Part shown: positions 14,151-27,210 of the stretch, piece by piece
Position numbering within the stretch: position 1 is the stretch's first letter
How the letters are laid out: each line of letters begins with the position of its first letter
Source of the DNA: Ptiloglossa arizonensis
Taxonomy: Eukaryota > Arthropoda > Insecta > Hymenoptera > Colletidae
Length of the DNA: 64,000 bases
Assembly: GCF_051014685.1 (NCBI RefSeq)
Contig: NW_027478518.1
Coordinates: forward strand, 930,001 to 994,000
Reading direction: 5' to 3'
Program-made: the position numbers and the translations under genes
Notes under the pieces: generated by a model
Told to the model about the DNA's origin: nothing
The model's input: the letters and a program-made list of their open reading frames with translations, nothing else
Database searches by the model: none

Positions 14151-15950
14151 TTTTTTCCTAGGCCATTCTGGTTAAGCGTTTGGAGCAGCAGAATTGCGAA
14201 AAATTAGTTCTCTTCTCAACCATTTCTTAGCTTCAAACCCCCATATCTCGCGAACGGATTGACCTAACCCAAAAATTCCTATTGCATCTGAAAGTAGAAA
14301 CTCGCCCGATTACAACGGTATGTGTATTTTTTCCCTAGGCCATTCTGGTTAAGCGTTTCGAGCAGCAAAATTGCGAAAAATTTTTTGCCTTCTCAACCAT
14401 TTCTTGGCTTCAAACTCCCATTTCTCGCGAACGGATTGACCTAACCCAAAAATTCCTGTTGTGTCTGAAAGTAGAAACTCGCCCGATTATAACGGTATGT
14501 GTATTTTTTCCCTAGGCCATTCTGGTTAAGCGTTTGGAGCAGCAGATTTGCGAAAAATTTGTTGCCTTCTCAACCATTTCTTGGCTTCAAACTCACATAT
14601 CTCGCGAACGGATTGACCTAACCAAAAAATTCCTATTGCATCTGAAAGTAGAAACTCGCCCGATTACAGCTGTATGTGTGTTTTTTCCCTAGGCCATTCT
14701 GGTTAAGCGTTTGGAGCAGCAGAATTGCGAAAAATTTTTTGCCCTCTCAACCATTTCTTGGCTTCAAACTCCCATATCTCGCGAACGGACTGACCTAACC
14801 AAAAAATTCCTATTGCATCTGAAAGTAGAAACTCGCCCGATTACAACTGTATGTGTGTTTTTTCCCTAGGCCATTCTGGTTAAGCGTTTGGTGCAGCAGA
14901 ATTGCGAAAAATTTGTTCACTTCTCAACCATTTCTTAGCTTCAAACTCCCATATCTCGCGAACGGATTGACCTAACCCAAAAATTCCTATTGCATTTGAA
15001 AGTAGAAACTCGCCCGATTACAACGGTATGCGTATTTTTTTCCTAGGCCATTCTGGTTAAGCGTTTGGAGCAGCAGAATTGCGAAAAATTTGTTCTCTTC
15101 TCAACCATTTCTTAGCTTCAAACTCCCATATCTCGCGAACGGATTGACCTAACCCAAAAATTCCGATTGCATCTGAAAGTAGAAACTCGCCCGATTACAA
15201 CGGTATGTGTATTTTTTCCCTAGGCCATTCTGGTTAAGCGTTTCGAGCAGCAAAATTGCGAAAAATTTTTTGCCTTCTCAACCATTTCTTGGCTTCAAAC
15301 TCCCATTTCTCGCGAACGGATTGACCTAACCCAAAAATTCCTGTTGTGTCTGAAAGTAGAAACTCGCCCGATTGTAACGGTATGTGTATTTTTTTCCTAG
15401 GCCATTCTGGTTAAGCGTTTGGAGCAGCAGAATTGCGAAAAATTAGTTCTCTTCTCAACCATTTCTTAGCTTCAAACTCCCATATCTCGCGAACGGATTG
15501 ACCTAACCCAAAAATTCCTATTGCACCTGAAAGTAGAAACTCGCCCGATTACAACGGTATGTGTATTTTTTCCCTAGGCCATTCTGGTTAAGCGTTTCGA
15601 GCAGCAAAATTGCGAAAAATTTTTTGCCTTCTCAACTATTTCTTGGCTTCAAACTCCCATTTCTCGCGAACGGATTGACATAACCCAAAAATTCCTGTTG
15701 TGTCTGAAAGTAGAAACTCTCTCGATTATAACGGTATGTGTATTTTTTCCCTAGGCCATTCTGGTTAAGCGTTTGGAGCAGCAGATTTGCGAAAAATTTT
15801 TTGCCCTCTCAACCATTTCTTGGCTTCAAACTCCCATATCTCGCGAACGGACTGACCTAACCAAAAAATTCCTATTGCATCTAAAAGTAGAAACTCGCCC
15901 GATTACAGCTGTATGTGTGTTTTTTCCCTAGGCCATTCTGGTCAAGCGTT
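14151..15950 (+). repeat. Mosaic satellite segment without a long tandem period
   Basis: About ten monomers of mixed classes: TTTCGAGCAGCAAAATTG, ATTAGTTCTC, CACATATC and GGACTG types. One private sequence, AACTCTCTCGATT at about 15,715, recurs at about 20,318 as AGCTCTCTCGATT. Surrounding homology suggests about three monomers (15,240-15,770) were copied to 19,860-20,370, some 4.6 kb away. No gene or other element is seen. Confidence 0.7.
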
Positions 15951-18900
15951 TGGAGCAGCAGAATTGCGAAAAATTTGTTCTCTTCTCAACCATTTCTTAG
16001 CTTCAAACTCCCACATCTCGCGAACGGATTGACCTAACCCAAAAATTCCTATTGCATCTGAAAGTAGAAACTCGCCCGATTACAGCTGTATGTGTGTTTT
16101 TTCCCTAGGCCATTCTGGTTAAGCGTTTGGAGCAGCAGAATTGCGAAAAATTAGTTCTCTTCTCAACCATTTCTTAGCTTCAAACTCCCATATCTCGCGA
16201 ACGGATTGACCTAACCCAAAAATTCCTATTGCATCTGAAAGTAGAAACTCGCCCGATTACAACGGTATGTGTATTTTTTCCCTAGGCCATTCTGGTTAAG
16301 CGTTTCGAGCAGCAAAATTGCGAAAAATTTTTTGCCTTCTCAACCATTTCTTGGCTTCAAACTCCCATTTCTCGCGAACGGATTGACCTAATCCAAAAAT
16401 TCCTGTTGTGTCTGAAAGTGGAAACTCGCCCGATTATAACGGTATGTGTATTTTTTCCCTAGGCCATTCTGGTTAAGCGTTTGGAGCAGCAGATTTGCGA
16501 AAAATTTGTTGCCTTCTCAACCATTTCTTGGCTTCAAACTCACATATCTCGCGAACGGATTGACCTAACCAAAAAATTCCTATTGCATCTGAAAGTAGAA
16601 ACTCGCCCGATTACAGCTGTATGTGTGTTTTTTCCCTAGGCCATTCTGGTTAAGCGTTTGGAGCAGCAGAAGTGCGAAAAATTTGTTGTCTTGTCAGCCA
16701 TTTCTTAGCTTCAAAGTCCCATATCTCGCGAGCGGATTGACCTAACCCAAAAATTCCTATTGCATCTGAAAGTAGAAACTCGCCCGATTACAACGGTATG
16801 TGTATTTTATCCCTAGGCCATTCTGGTTAAGCGTTTGGAGCAGCAGAAGTTCGAAAAATTTGTTGTCTTCTCAACCATTTCCTAGCTTCAAACTCCCATA
16901 TCTTGCGAACGGATTGACCTAACCGAAAAATTCCCATTGCACCTGAAAGTAGAAACTCGCCCGATTACAACGGTATGTGTATTTTTCCCCTAGGCCATTC
17001 TGGTTAAGCTTTTGGAGCAGCAGAAGTGCGAAAAATTTGTTCTCTTCTCAACCATTTCTTAGCTTCAAACTCTCATATCTCGCGAACGGATTGACCTAAC
17101 CCAAAAATTCCTATTGCATTTGAAAGTAGAAACTCGCCCGATTACAGCTGTATGTGTGTTTTTTCCCAAGGCGATTCTGGTTAAGCGTTTGGAGCAGCAG
17201 AATTGCGAAAAATTTTTTTGCCTTCTCAACCATTTCTTGGCTTCAAACTCCCATATCTCGCGAACGGATTAACCTAACCCAAAAATTCCTGTTGCGTCTG
17301 AAAGTAGAAACTCGCCCGATTACAACGGTATTTGTATTTCTTCCCTAGGCCATTCTGGTTAAGCGTTTGGAGCAGCAGAATTGCGAAAAATTTGTTGTCT
17401 TCTCAACCATTTCTTAGCTTCAAAGTCCCATATCTCGCGAACGGATAGACCTAACCCAAAAATTCCTGCTGCGTCTGAATGTAGAATCTCGCCCGATTAC
17501 AACGGTATGCGTATTTTTTTCCTAGGCAATTCTGGTTAAGCGTTTGGAACAGCAGAATTGCGAAAAATTTGTTCTCTTCTCAACCATTTCTTAGCTTCAA
17601 ACTCCCATATCTCGCGAACGGATTGACCTAACCGAAAAATTCCTATTGCATTTGAAAGTAGAAACTCGCCCGATTACAAGGGTACGTGTATTTTTCCCCT
17701 AGGCCATTCTGGTTAAGCGATTGGAGCAGCAGAAGTGCGAAAAATTTGTTGTCTTGTCAGCCGTTTCTTAGCTTCAAAGTCCCATATCTCGCGAACGGAT
17801 TGACCTAACCCAAAAATTCCTATTGCATGTGAAAGTAGAAACTCGCCCGATTACAACGGCATGTGTATTTTATCCCTAGGCCATTCTGGTTAAGCGTTTG
17901 GAGCAGCAGAAGTCCGAAAAATTTGTTCTCTTCTCAACCATTTCTTAGCTTCAAACTCCCATATCTCGCGAACGGACTGACCTAACCCAAAAATTCCTAT
18001 TGTATTTGAAAGTAGAAACTCGCCCGATTGCAACTGGTTGCGTATTTTTTCCCAAGGCCATTCTGGTTAAGCGTTTGAAACAGCAGAATTGCGAAAAATT
18101 TTTTGCCCTCTCAACCATTTCTTGGCTTCAAACTCCAATATCTCGCGAACGGACTGACCTAACCAAAAAATTCCTATTGCATCTGAAAGTAGAAACTCGC
18201 CCGATTACAGCTGTATGTGTGTTTTTTCCCTAGGCCATACTGGTTAAGCGTTTGGAGCAGCAGAATTGCGTAAAATTTTTTGCCTTCTCAACCATTTCTT
18301 GGCTTCAAACTCCCATATCTCGCGAACGGATTGACCAAACCCAAAAATTCCTGTTGCGTCTGAAAGTAGAAACTCGCCCGATTACAACGGTATGTGTATT
18401 TCTTCCCTAGGCCATTCTGGTTAAGCGTTTGGAGCAGCAGATTTGCGAAAAATTTGTTGCCGTCTCAACCATTTCTTGGCTTCAAACTCCCATAACTCGC
18501 GAACGGATTGACCTAACCCAAAAATTCCTATTGCATTTGAAAGTCGAAACTCGCCCGATTACAACGGTATGCGTATTTTTTTCCTAGGCCATTCTGGTTA
18601 AGCGTTTGGAGCAGCAGAATTGCGAAAAATTAGTTCTCTTCTCAACCATTTCTTAGCTTCAAACTCCCATATCTCGCGAACGGATTGACCTAACCCAAAA
18701 ATTCCTATTGCATCTGAAAGTAGAAACTCGCCCGATTACAACGGTATGTGTATTTTTTCCCTAGGCCATTCTGGTTAAGCGTTTCGAGCAGCAAAATTGC
18801 GAAAAATTTTTTGCCTTCTCAACCATTTCTTGGCTTCAAACTCCCATTTCTCGCGAACGGATTGACCTAACCCAAAAATTCCTGTTGTGTCTGAAAGTAG

Positions 18901-19400
18901 AAACTCGCCCGATTATAACGGTATGTGTATTTTTTCCCTAGGCCATTCTGGTTAAGCGTTTGGAGCAGCAGATTTGCGAAAAATTTGTTGCCTTCTCAAC
19001 CATTTCTTGGCTTCAAACTCACATATCTCGCGAACGGATTGACCTAACCAAAAAATTCCTATTGCATCTGAAAGTAGAAACTCGCCCGATTACAGCTGTA
19101 TGTGTGTTTTTTCCCTAGGCCATTCTGGTTAAGCGTTTGGAGCAGCAGAATTGCGAAAAATTTTTTGCCCTCTCAACCATTTCTTGGCTTCAAACTCCCA
19201 TATCTCGCGAACGGACTGACCTAACCAAAAAATTCCTATTGCATCTGAAAGTAGAAACTCGCCCGATTACAGCTGTATGTGTGTTTCTTCCCTAGGCCAT
19301 TCTGGTTAAGCGTTTGGAGCAGCAGAATTGCGAAAAATTTTTTGCCCTCTCAACCATTTCTTAGCTTCAAACTCCCATATCTCGCGAACGGATTGACCTA
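15950..19400 (+). repeat. Super-repeat copy 1 (paired with 24.1-27.2 kb)
   Basis: Rare variants here recur downstream at fixed distances. CGCGAGCGG (16,729) and AAGCTTTTGG (17,006) recur about 8,143 bp later. ATTGCATGTGAAAG (17,822) and CTCCAATATCTCG (18,133) recur 7,789 bp later. Within it, about 16,650-17,890 also resembles the hexamer region at about 710-1,950, roughly 15.94 kb upstream, so older units have been copied over long distances. Confidence 0.75.
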
Positions 19401-22400
19401 ACCGAAAAATTCCTATTGCATTTGAAAGTAGAAACTCGCCCGATTACAAGGGTACGTGTATTTTTCCCCTAGGCCATTCTGGTTAAGCGATTGGAGCAGC
19501 AGAAGTGCGAAAAATTTGTTGTCTTGTCAGCCATTTCTTAGCTTCAAAGTCCCATATGTCGCGAACGAATTGACCTAACCCAAAAATTCCTATTGCATCT
19601 GAAAGTAGAAACTCGCCCGATTACAACGGTATGTGTATTTTATCCCTAGGCCATTCTGGTTAAGCGTTTGGAGCAGCAGAAGACCGAAAAATTTGTTGTC
19701 TTCTGAACCATTTCATAGCTTCAAACTCCCATATCTCGCGAACGGACTGACCTAACCCAAAAATTCCTATTGTATTTGAAAGTAGAAACTCGCCCGATTG
19801 CAACTGGTTGCGTATTTTTTCCCAAGGCCATTCTGGTTAAGCGTTTGAAACAGCAGAATTGCGAAAAATTTTTTGCCTTCTCAACCATTTCTTGGCTTCA
19901 AACTCCCATTTCTCGCGAACGGATTGACCTAACCCAAAAATTCCTGTTGTGTCTGAAAGTAGAAACTCGCCCGATTGTAACGGTATGTGTATTTTTTTCC
20001 TAGGCCATTCTGGTTAAGCGTTTGGAGCAGCAGAATTGCGAAAAATTAGTTCTCTTCTCAACCATTTCTTAGCTTCAAACTCCCATATCTCGCGAACGGA
20101 TTGACCTAACCCAAAAATTCCTATTGCACCTGAAAGTAGAAACTCGCCCGATTACAACGGTATGTGTATTTTTTCCCTAGGCCATTCTGGTTAAGCGTTT
20201 CGAGCAGCAAAATTGCGAAAAATTTTTTGCCTTCTCAACTATTTCTTGGCTTCAAACTCCCATTTCTCGCGAACGGATTGACATAACCCAAAAATTCCTG
20301 TTGTGTCTGAAAGTAGAAGCTCTCTCGATTATAACGGTATGTGTATTTTTTCCCTAGGCCATCCTGGTTAAGCGTTTGGAGCAGCAGATTTGCGAAAAAT
20401 TTGTTGCCTTCTCAACCATTTCTTGGCTTCAAACTCACATATCTCGCGAACGGTTTGACCTAACCAAAAAATTCCTATTGCATCTGAAAGTAGAAACTCG
20501 CCCGATTACAGCTGTATGTGTGTTTTTTCCCTAGGCCATTCTGGTTAAGCGTTTGGAGCAGCAGAATTGCGAAAAATTTTTTGCCCTCTCAACCATTTCT
20601 TGGCTTCAAACTCCCATATCACGCGAACGGACTGACCTAACCAAAAAATTCCTATTGCATCTGAAAGTAGAAACTCGCCCGATTACAGCTGTATGTGTGT
20701 TTTTTCCCTAGGCCATTCTGGTTTAGCGTTTGGAGCAGCAGAATTGCGAAAAATTTTTTGCCCTCTCAACCATTTCTTGGCTTCAAACTCCCATATCTCG
20801 CGAACGGACTGACCTAACCAAAAAATTCCTATTGCATCTGAAAGTAGAAACTCGCCCGATTACAGCTGTATGTGTGTTTTTTCCCTAGGCCATTCTGGTT
20901 AAGCGTTTGGAGCAGCAGAATTGCGAAAAATTTGTTCTCTTCTCAACCATTTCTTAGCTTCAAACTCCCACATCTCGCGAACGGATTGACCTAACCGAAA
21001 AATTCCCATTGCACCTGAAAGTAGAAACTCGCCCGATTATAACGGTATGTGTATTTTTTCCCTAGGCCATTCTGGTTAAGCGTTTGGAGCAGCAGATTTG
21101 CGAAAAATTTGTTGCCTTCTCAACCATTTCTTGGCTTCAAACTCACATATCTCGCGAACGGTTTGACCTAACCAAAAAATTCCTATTGCATCTGAAAGTA
21201 GAAACTCGCCCGATTACAGCTGTATGTGTGTTTTTTCCCTAGGCCATTCTGGTTAAGCGTTTGGAGCAGCAGAATTGCGAAAAATTTTTTGCCCTCTCAA
21301 CCATTTCTTGGCTTCAAACCCCCATATCTCGCGAACGGACTGACCTAACCAAAAAATTCCTATTGCATCTGAAAGTAGAAACTCGCCCGATTACAGCTGT
21401 ATGTGTGTTTTTTCCCTAGGCCATTCTGGTTAAGCGTTTGGAGCAGCAGAATTGCGAAAAATTTTTTGCCCTCTCAACCATTTCTTAGCTTCAAACTCCC
21501 ATATCTCGCGAACGGATTGACCTAACCGAAAAATTCCTATTGCATTTGAAAGTAGAAACTCGCCCGATTACAAGGGTACGTGTATTTTTCCCCTAGGCCA
21601 TTCTGGTTAAGCGATTGGAGCAGCAGAAGTGCGAAAAATTTGTTGTCTTGTCAGCCATTTCTTAGCTTCAAAGTCCCATATGTCGCGAACGAATTGACCT
21701 AACCCAAAAATTCCTATTGCATCTGAAAGTAGAAACTCGCCCGATTACAACGGTATGTGTATTTTATCCCTAGGCCATTCTGGTTAAGCGTTTGGAGCAG
21801 CAGAAGACCGAAAAATTTGTTGTCTTCTGAACCATTTCATAGCTTCAAACTCCCATATCTCGCGAACGGACTGACCTAACCCAAAAATTCCTATTGTATT
21901 TGAAAGTAGAAACTCGCCCGATTGCAACTGGTTGCGTATTTTTTCCCAAGGCCATTCTGGTTAAGCGTTTGAAACAGCAGAATTGCGAAAAATTTTTTGC
22001 CTTCTCAACCATTTCTTGGCTTCAAACTCCCATATCTCGCGAACGGATTGACCAAACCCAAAAATTCCTGTTGCGTCTGAAAGTAGAAACTCGCCCGATT
22101 ACAACGGTATGTGTATTTCTTCCCTAGGCCATTCTGGTTAAGCGTTTGGAGCAGCAGATTTGCGAAAAATTTGTTGCCTTCTCAAACATTTCTTGGCTTC
22201 AAACTCCCATAACTCGCGAACGGATTGACCTAACCTAAAAATTCCTATTGCATTTGAAAGTAGAAACTCGCCCGATTACAACAGTATGCGTATTTTTTTC
22301 CTAGGCCATTCTGGTTAAGCGTTTGGAGCAGCAGAATTGCGAAAAATTAGTTCTCTTCTCAACCATTTCTTAGCTTCAAACTCCCATATCTCGCGAACGG

Positions 22401-24090
22401 ATTGACCTAACCCAAAAATTCCTATTGCATCTGAAAGTAGAAACTCGCCCGATTACAATGGTATGTGTATTTTTTCCCTAGGCCATTCTGGTTAAGCGTT
22501 TCGAGCAGCAAAATTGCGAAAAATTTTTTGCCTTCTCAACCATTTCTTGGCTTCAAACTCCCATTTCTCGCGAACGGATTGACCTAACCCAAAAATTCCT
22601 GTTGTGTCTGAAAGTAGAAACTCGCCCGATTATAACGGTATGTGTATTTTTTCCCTAGGCCATTCTGGTTAAGCGTTTGGAGCAGCAGATTTGCGAAAAA
22701 TTTGTTGCCTTCTCAACCATTTCTTGGCTTCAAACTCACATATCTCGCGAACGGATTGACCTAACCAAAAAATTCCTATTGCATCAGAAAGTCGAAACTC
22801 GCCCGATTACAGCTGTATGTGTGTTTTTTCCCTAGGCCATTCTGGTTAAGCGTTTGGAGCAGCAGAATTGCGAAAAATTTTTTGCCCTCTCAACCATTTC
22901 TTGGCTTCAAACTCCCATATCTCGCGAACGGACTGACCTAACCAAAAGATTCCTATTGCATCTGAAAGTAGAAACTCGCCCGATTACAGCTGTATGTGTG
23001 TTTTTTCCCTAGGCCATTCTGGTTAAGCGTTTGGTGCAGCAGAATTGCGAAAAATTTGTTCTCTTCTCAACCATTTCTTAGCTTCAAACTCCCATATCTC
23101 GCGAACGGATTGACCTAACCCAAAAATTCCTATTGCATTTGAAAGTAGAAACTCGCCCGATTACAACGGTATGCGTATTTTTTTCCTAGGCCATTCTGGT
23201 TAAGCGTTTGGAGCAGCAGAATTGCGAAAAATTTGTTCTCTTCTCAACCATTTCTTAGCTTCAAACTCCCATATCTCGCGAACGGATTGACCTAACCCAA
23301 AAATTCCTATTGCATCTGAAAGTAGAAACTCGCCCGATTACAACGGTATGTGTATTTTATCCCTAGGCCATTCTGGTTAAGCGTTTGGAGCAGCAGAAGG
23401 CCGAAAAATTTGTTGTCTTCTGAACCATTTCATAGTTTCAAACTCCCATATCTCGCGAACGGACTGACCTAACCCAAAAATTCCTATTGTATTTGAAAGT
23501 AGAAACTCGCCCGATTGCAACTGGTTGCGTATTTTTTCCCAAGGCCATTCTGGTTAAGCGTTTGAAACAGCAGAATTGCGAAAAATTTTTTGCCTTCTCA
23601 ACCATTTCTTGGCTTCAAACTCCCATATCTCGCGAACGGATTGACCAAACCCAAAAATTCCTGTTGCGTCTGAAAGTAGAAACTCGCCCGATTACAACGG
23701 TATGTGTATTTCTTCCCTAGACCATTCTGGTTAAGCGTTTGGAGCAGCAGATTTGCGAAAAATTTGTTGCCTTCTCAAACATTTCTTGGCTTCAAACTCC
23801 CATAACTCGCGAACGGATTGACCTAACCCAAAAATTCCTATTGCATTTGAAAGTAGAAACTCGCCCGATTACAACGGTATGCGTATTTTTTTCCTAGGCC
23901 ATTCTGGTTAAGCGTTTGGAGCAGCAGAATTGCGAAAAATTTGTTCTCTTCTCAACCATTTCTTAGCTTCAAACTCCCATATCTCGCGAACGGACTGACC
24001 TAACCAAAAAATTCCTATTGCATCTGAAAGTAGAAACTCGCCCGATTACAGCTGTATGTGTGTTTTTTCCCTAGGCCATTCTGGTTAAGC
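19130..24090 (+). repeat. Nested 12-mer, 9-mer and 4-mer duplications
   Basis: CGCGAACGAATTGACC monomers at 19,560 and 21,684 are 2,124 bp apart (12 monomers). The GCAACTGGTTGCG monomers at about 21,918 and 23,511 are 1,593 bp apart (9 monomers). CACATATCTCGCGAACGGTTTG occurs in two overlapping parts at 20,437 and 21,145, 708 bp apart (4 monomers). Chimeric monomers near 19,830-19,890 and 21,960-22,040 join the GTTTGAAACAG class to different right halves. Confidence 0.7.
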
Positions 24091-27000
24091 GTTTGGAGCA
24101 GCAGAATTGCGAAAAATTTGTTCTCTTCTCAACCATTTCTTAGCTTCAAACTCCCTCATCTCGCGAACGGATTGACCTAACCCAAAAATTCCTATTGCAT
24201 CTGAAAGTAGAAACTCGCCCGATTACAGCTGTATGTGTGTTTTTTCCCTAGGCCATTCTGGTTAAGCGTTTGGAGCAGCAGAAGTGCGAAAAATTAGTTC
24301 TCTTCTCAACCATTTCTTAGCTTCAAACTCCCATATCTCGCGAACGGATTGACCTAACCCAAAAATTCCTATTGCATCTGAAAGTAGAAACTCGCCCGAT
24401 TACAACGGTATGTGTATTTTTTCCCTAGGCCATTCTGGTTAAGCGTTTCGAGCAGCAAAATTGCGAAAAATTTTTTGCCTTCTCAACCATTTCTTGGCTT
24501 CAAACTCCCATTTCTCGCGAACGGATTGACCTAATCCAAAAATTCCTGTTGTGTCTGAAAGTAAAAACTCGCCCGATTATAACGGTATGTGTATTTTTTC
24601 CCTAGGCCATTCTGGTTAAGCGTTTGGAGCAGCAGATTTGCGAAAAATTTGTTGCCTTCTCAACCATTTCTTGGCTTCAAACTCACATATCTCGCGAACG
24701 GATTGACCTAACCAAAAAATTCCTATTGCATCTGAAAGTAGAAACTCGCCCGATTACAGCTGTATGTGTGTTTTTTCCCTAGGCCATTCTGGTTAAGCGT
24801 TTGGAGCAGCAGAAGTGCGAAAAATTTGTTGTCTTGTCAGCCATTTCTTAGCTTCAAAGCCCCATATCTCGCGAGCGGATTGACCTAACCCAAAAATTCC
24901 TATTGCATCTGAAAGTAGAAACTCGCCCGATTACAACGGTATGTGTATTTTTTCCCTAGGCCATTCTGGTTAAGCGTTTGGAGCAGCAGATTTGCGAAAA
25001 ATTTGTTGCCTTCTCAGCCATTTCTTGGCTTCAAACTCACATATCTCGCGAACGGATTGACCTAACCAAAAAATTCCTATTGCATCTGAAAGTAGAAACT
25101 CGCCCGATTACAGCTGTATGTGTGTTTTTTCCCCTAGGCCATTCTGGTTAAGCTTTTGGAGCAGCAGAAGTGCGAAAAATTTGTTCTCTTCTCAACCATT
25201 TCTTAGCTTCAAACTCTCATATCTCGCAAACGGATTGACCTAACCCAAAAATTCCTATTGCATTTGAAAGTAGAAACTCGCCCGATTACAGCTGTATGTG
25301 TGTTTTTTCCCAAGGCGATTCTGGTTAAGCGTTTGGAGCAGCAGAATTGCGAAAAATTTGTTCTCTTCTCAACCATTTCTTAGCTTCAAACTCCCATATC
25401 TCGCGAACGGATTGACCTAACCGAAAAATTCCTATTGCATTTGAAAGTAGAAACTCGCCCGATTACAAGGGTACGTGTATTTTTCCCCTAGGCCATTCTG
25501 GTTAAGCGATTGGAGCAGCAGAAGTGCGAAAAATTTGTTGTCTTGTCAGCCATTTCTTAGCTTCAAAGTCCCATATCTCGCGAACGGATTGACCTAACCC
25601 AAAAATTCCTATTGCATGTGAAAGTAGAAACTCGCCCGATTACAATGGCATGTGTATTTTATCCCTAGGCCATTCTGGTTAAGCGTTTGGAGCAGCAGAA
25701 GTCCGAAAAATTTGTTCTCTTCTCAACCATTTCTTAGCTTCAAACTCCCATATCTCGCGAACGGACTGACCTAACCCAAAAATTCCTATTGTATTTGAAA
25801 GTAGAAACTCGCCCGATTGCAACTGGTTGCGTATTTTTTCCCAAGGCCATTCTGGTTAAGCGTTTGAAACACCAGAATTGCGAAAAATTTTTTGCCCTCT
25901 CAACCATTTCTTGGCTTCAAACTCCAATATCTCGCGAACGGACTGACCTAACCAAAAAATTCCTATTGCATCTGAAAGTAGAAACTCGCCCGATTACAGC
26001 TGTATGTGTGTTTTTTCCCTAGGCCATACTGGTTAAGCGTTTGGAGCAGCAGAATTGCGTAAAATTTTTTGCCTTCTCAACCATTTCTTGGCTTCAAACT
26101 CCCATATCTAGCGAACGGATTGACCAAACCCAAAAATTCCTGTTGCGTCTGAAAGTAGAAACTCGCCCGATTACAACGGTATGTGTATTTCTTCCCTAGG
26201 CCATTCTGGTTAAGCGTTTGGAGCAGCAGATTTGCGAAAAATTTGTTGCCTTCTCAACCATTTCTTGGCTTCAAACTCCCATAACTCGCGAACGGATTGA
26301 CCTAACCCAAAAATTCCTATTGCATTTGAAAGTAGAAACTCGCCCGATTACAACGGTATGCGTATTTTTTTCCTAGGCCATTCTGGTTAAGCGTTTGGAG
26401 CAGCAGAATTGCGAAAAATTAGTTCTCTTCTCAACCATTTCTTAGCTTCAAACTCCCATATCTCGCGAACGGATTGACCTAACCCAAAAATTCCTATTGC
26501 ATCTGAAAGTAGAAACTCGCCCGATTACAACGGTATGTGTATTTCTTCCCTAGGCCATTCTGGTTAAGCGTTTCGAGCAGCAAAATTGCGAAAAATTTTT
26601 TGCCTTCTCAACCATTTCTTGGCTTCAAACTCCCATTTCTCGCGAACGGATTGACCTAACCCAAAAATTCCTGTTGTGTCTGAAAGTAGAAACTCGCCCG
26701 ATTATAACGGTATGTGTATTTTTTCCCTAGGCCATTCTGGTTAAGCGTTTGGAGCAGCAGATTTGCGAAAAATTTGTTGCCTTCTCAACCATTTCTTGGC
26801 TTCAAACTCACATATCTCGCGAACGGATTGACCTAACCAAAAAATTCCTATTGCATCTGAAAGTAGAAACTCGCCCGATTACAGCTGTATGTGTGTTTTT
26901 TCCCTAGGCCATTCTGGTTAAGCGTTTGGAGCAGCAGAATTGCGAAAAATTTTTTGCCCTCTCAACCATTTCTTGGCTTCAAACCCCCATATCTCGCGAA

Positions 27001-27210
27001 CGGACTGACCTAACCAAAAAATTCCTATTGCATCTGAAAGTAGAAACTCGCCCGATTACAGCTGTATGTGTGTTTTTTCCCTAGGCCATTCTGGTTAAGC
27101 GTTTGGAGCAGCAGAATTGCGAAAAATTTTTTGCCCTCTCAACCATTTCTTAGCTTCAAACTCCCATATCTCGCGAACGGATTGACCTAACCGAAAAATT
27201 CCTATTGCAT
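24091..27210 (+). repeat. Super-repeat copy 2, lacking two monomers relative to copy 1
   Basis: This matches 15,950-19,400. Upstream of about 25,310 the offset is about 8,143 bp; downstream it is 7,789 bp. The drop of 354 bp is exactly two monomers. The junction monomer (25,310-25,340) joins the CCCAAGGCGATTCTGG start to the TTTGTTCTC and ACAAGGGTACG class, skipping the two monomers present at about 17,180-17,530. Confidence 0.75.
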
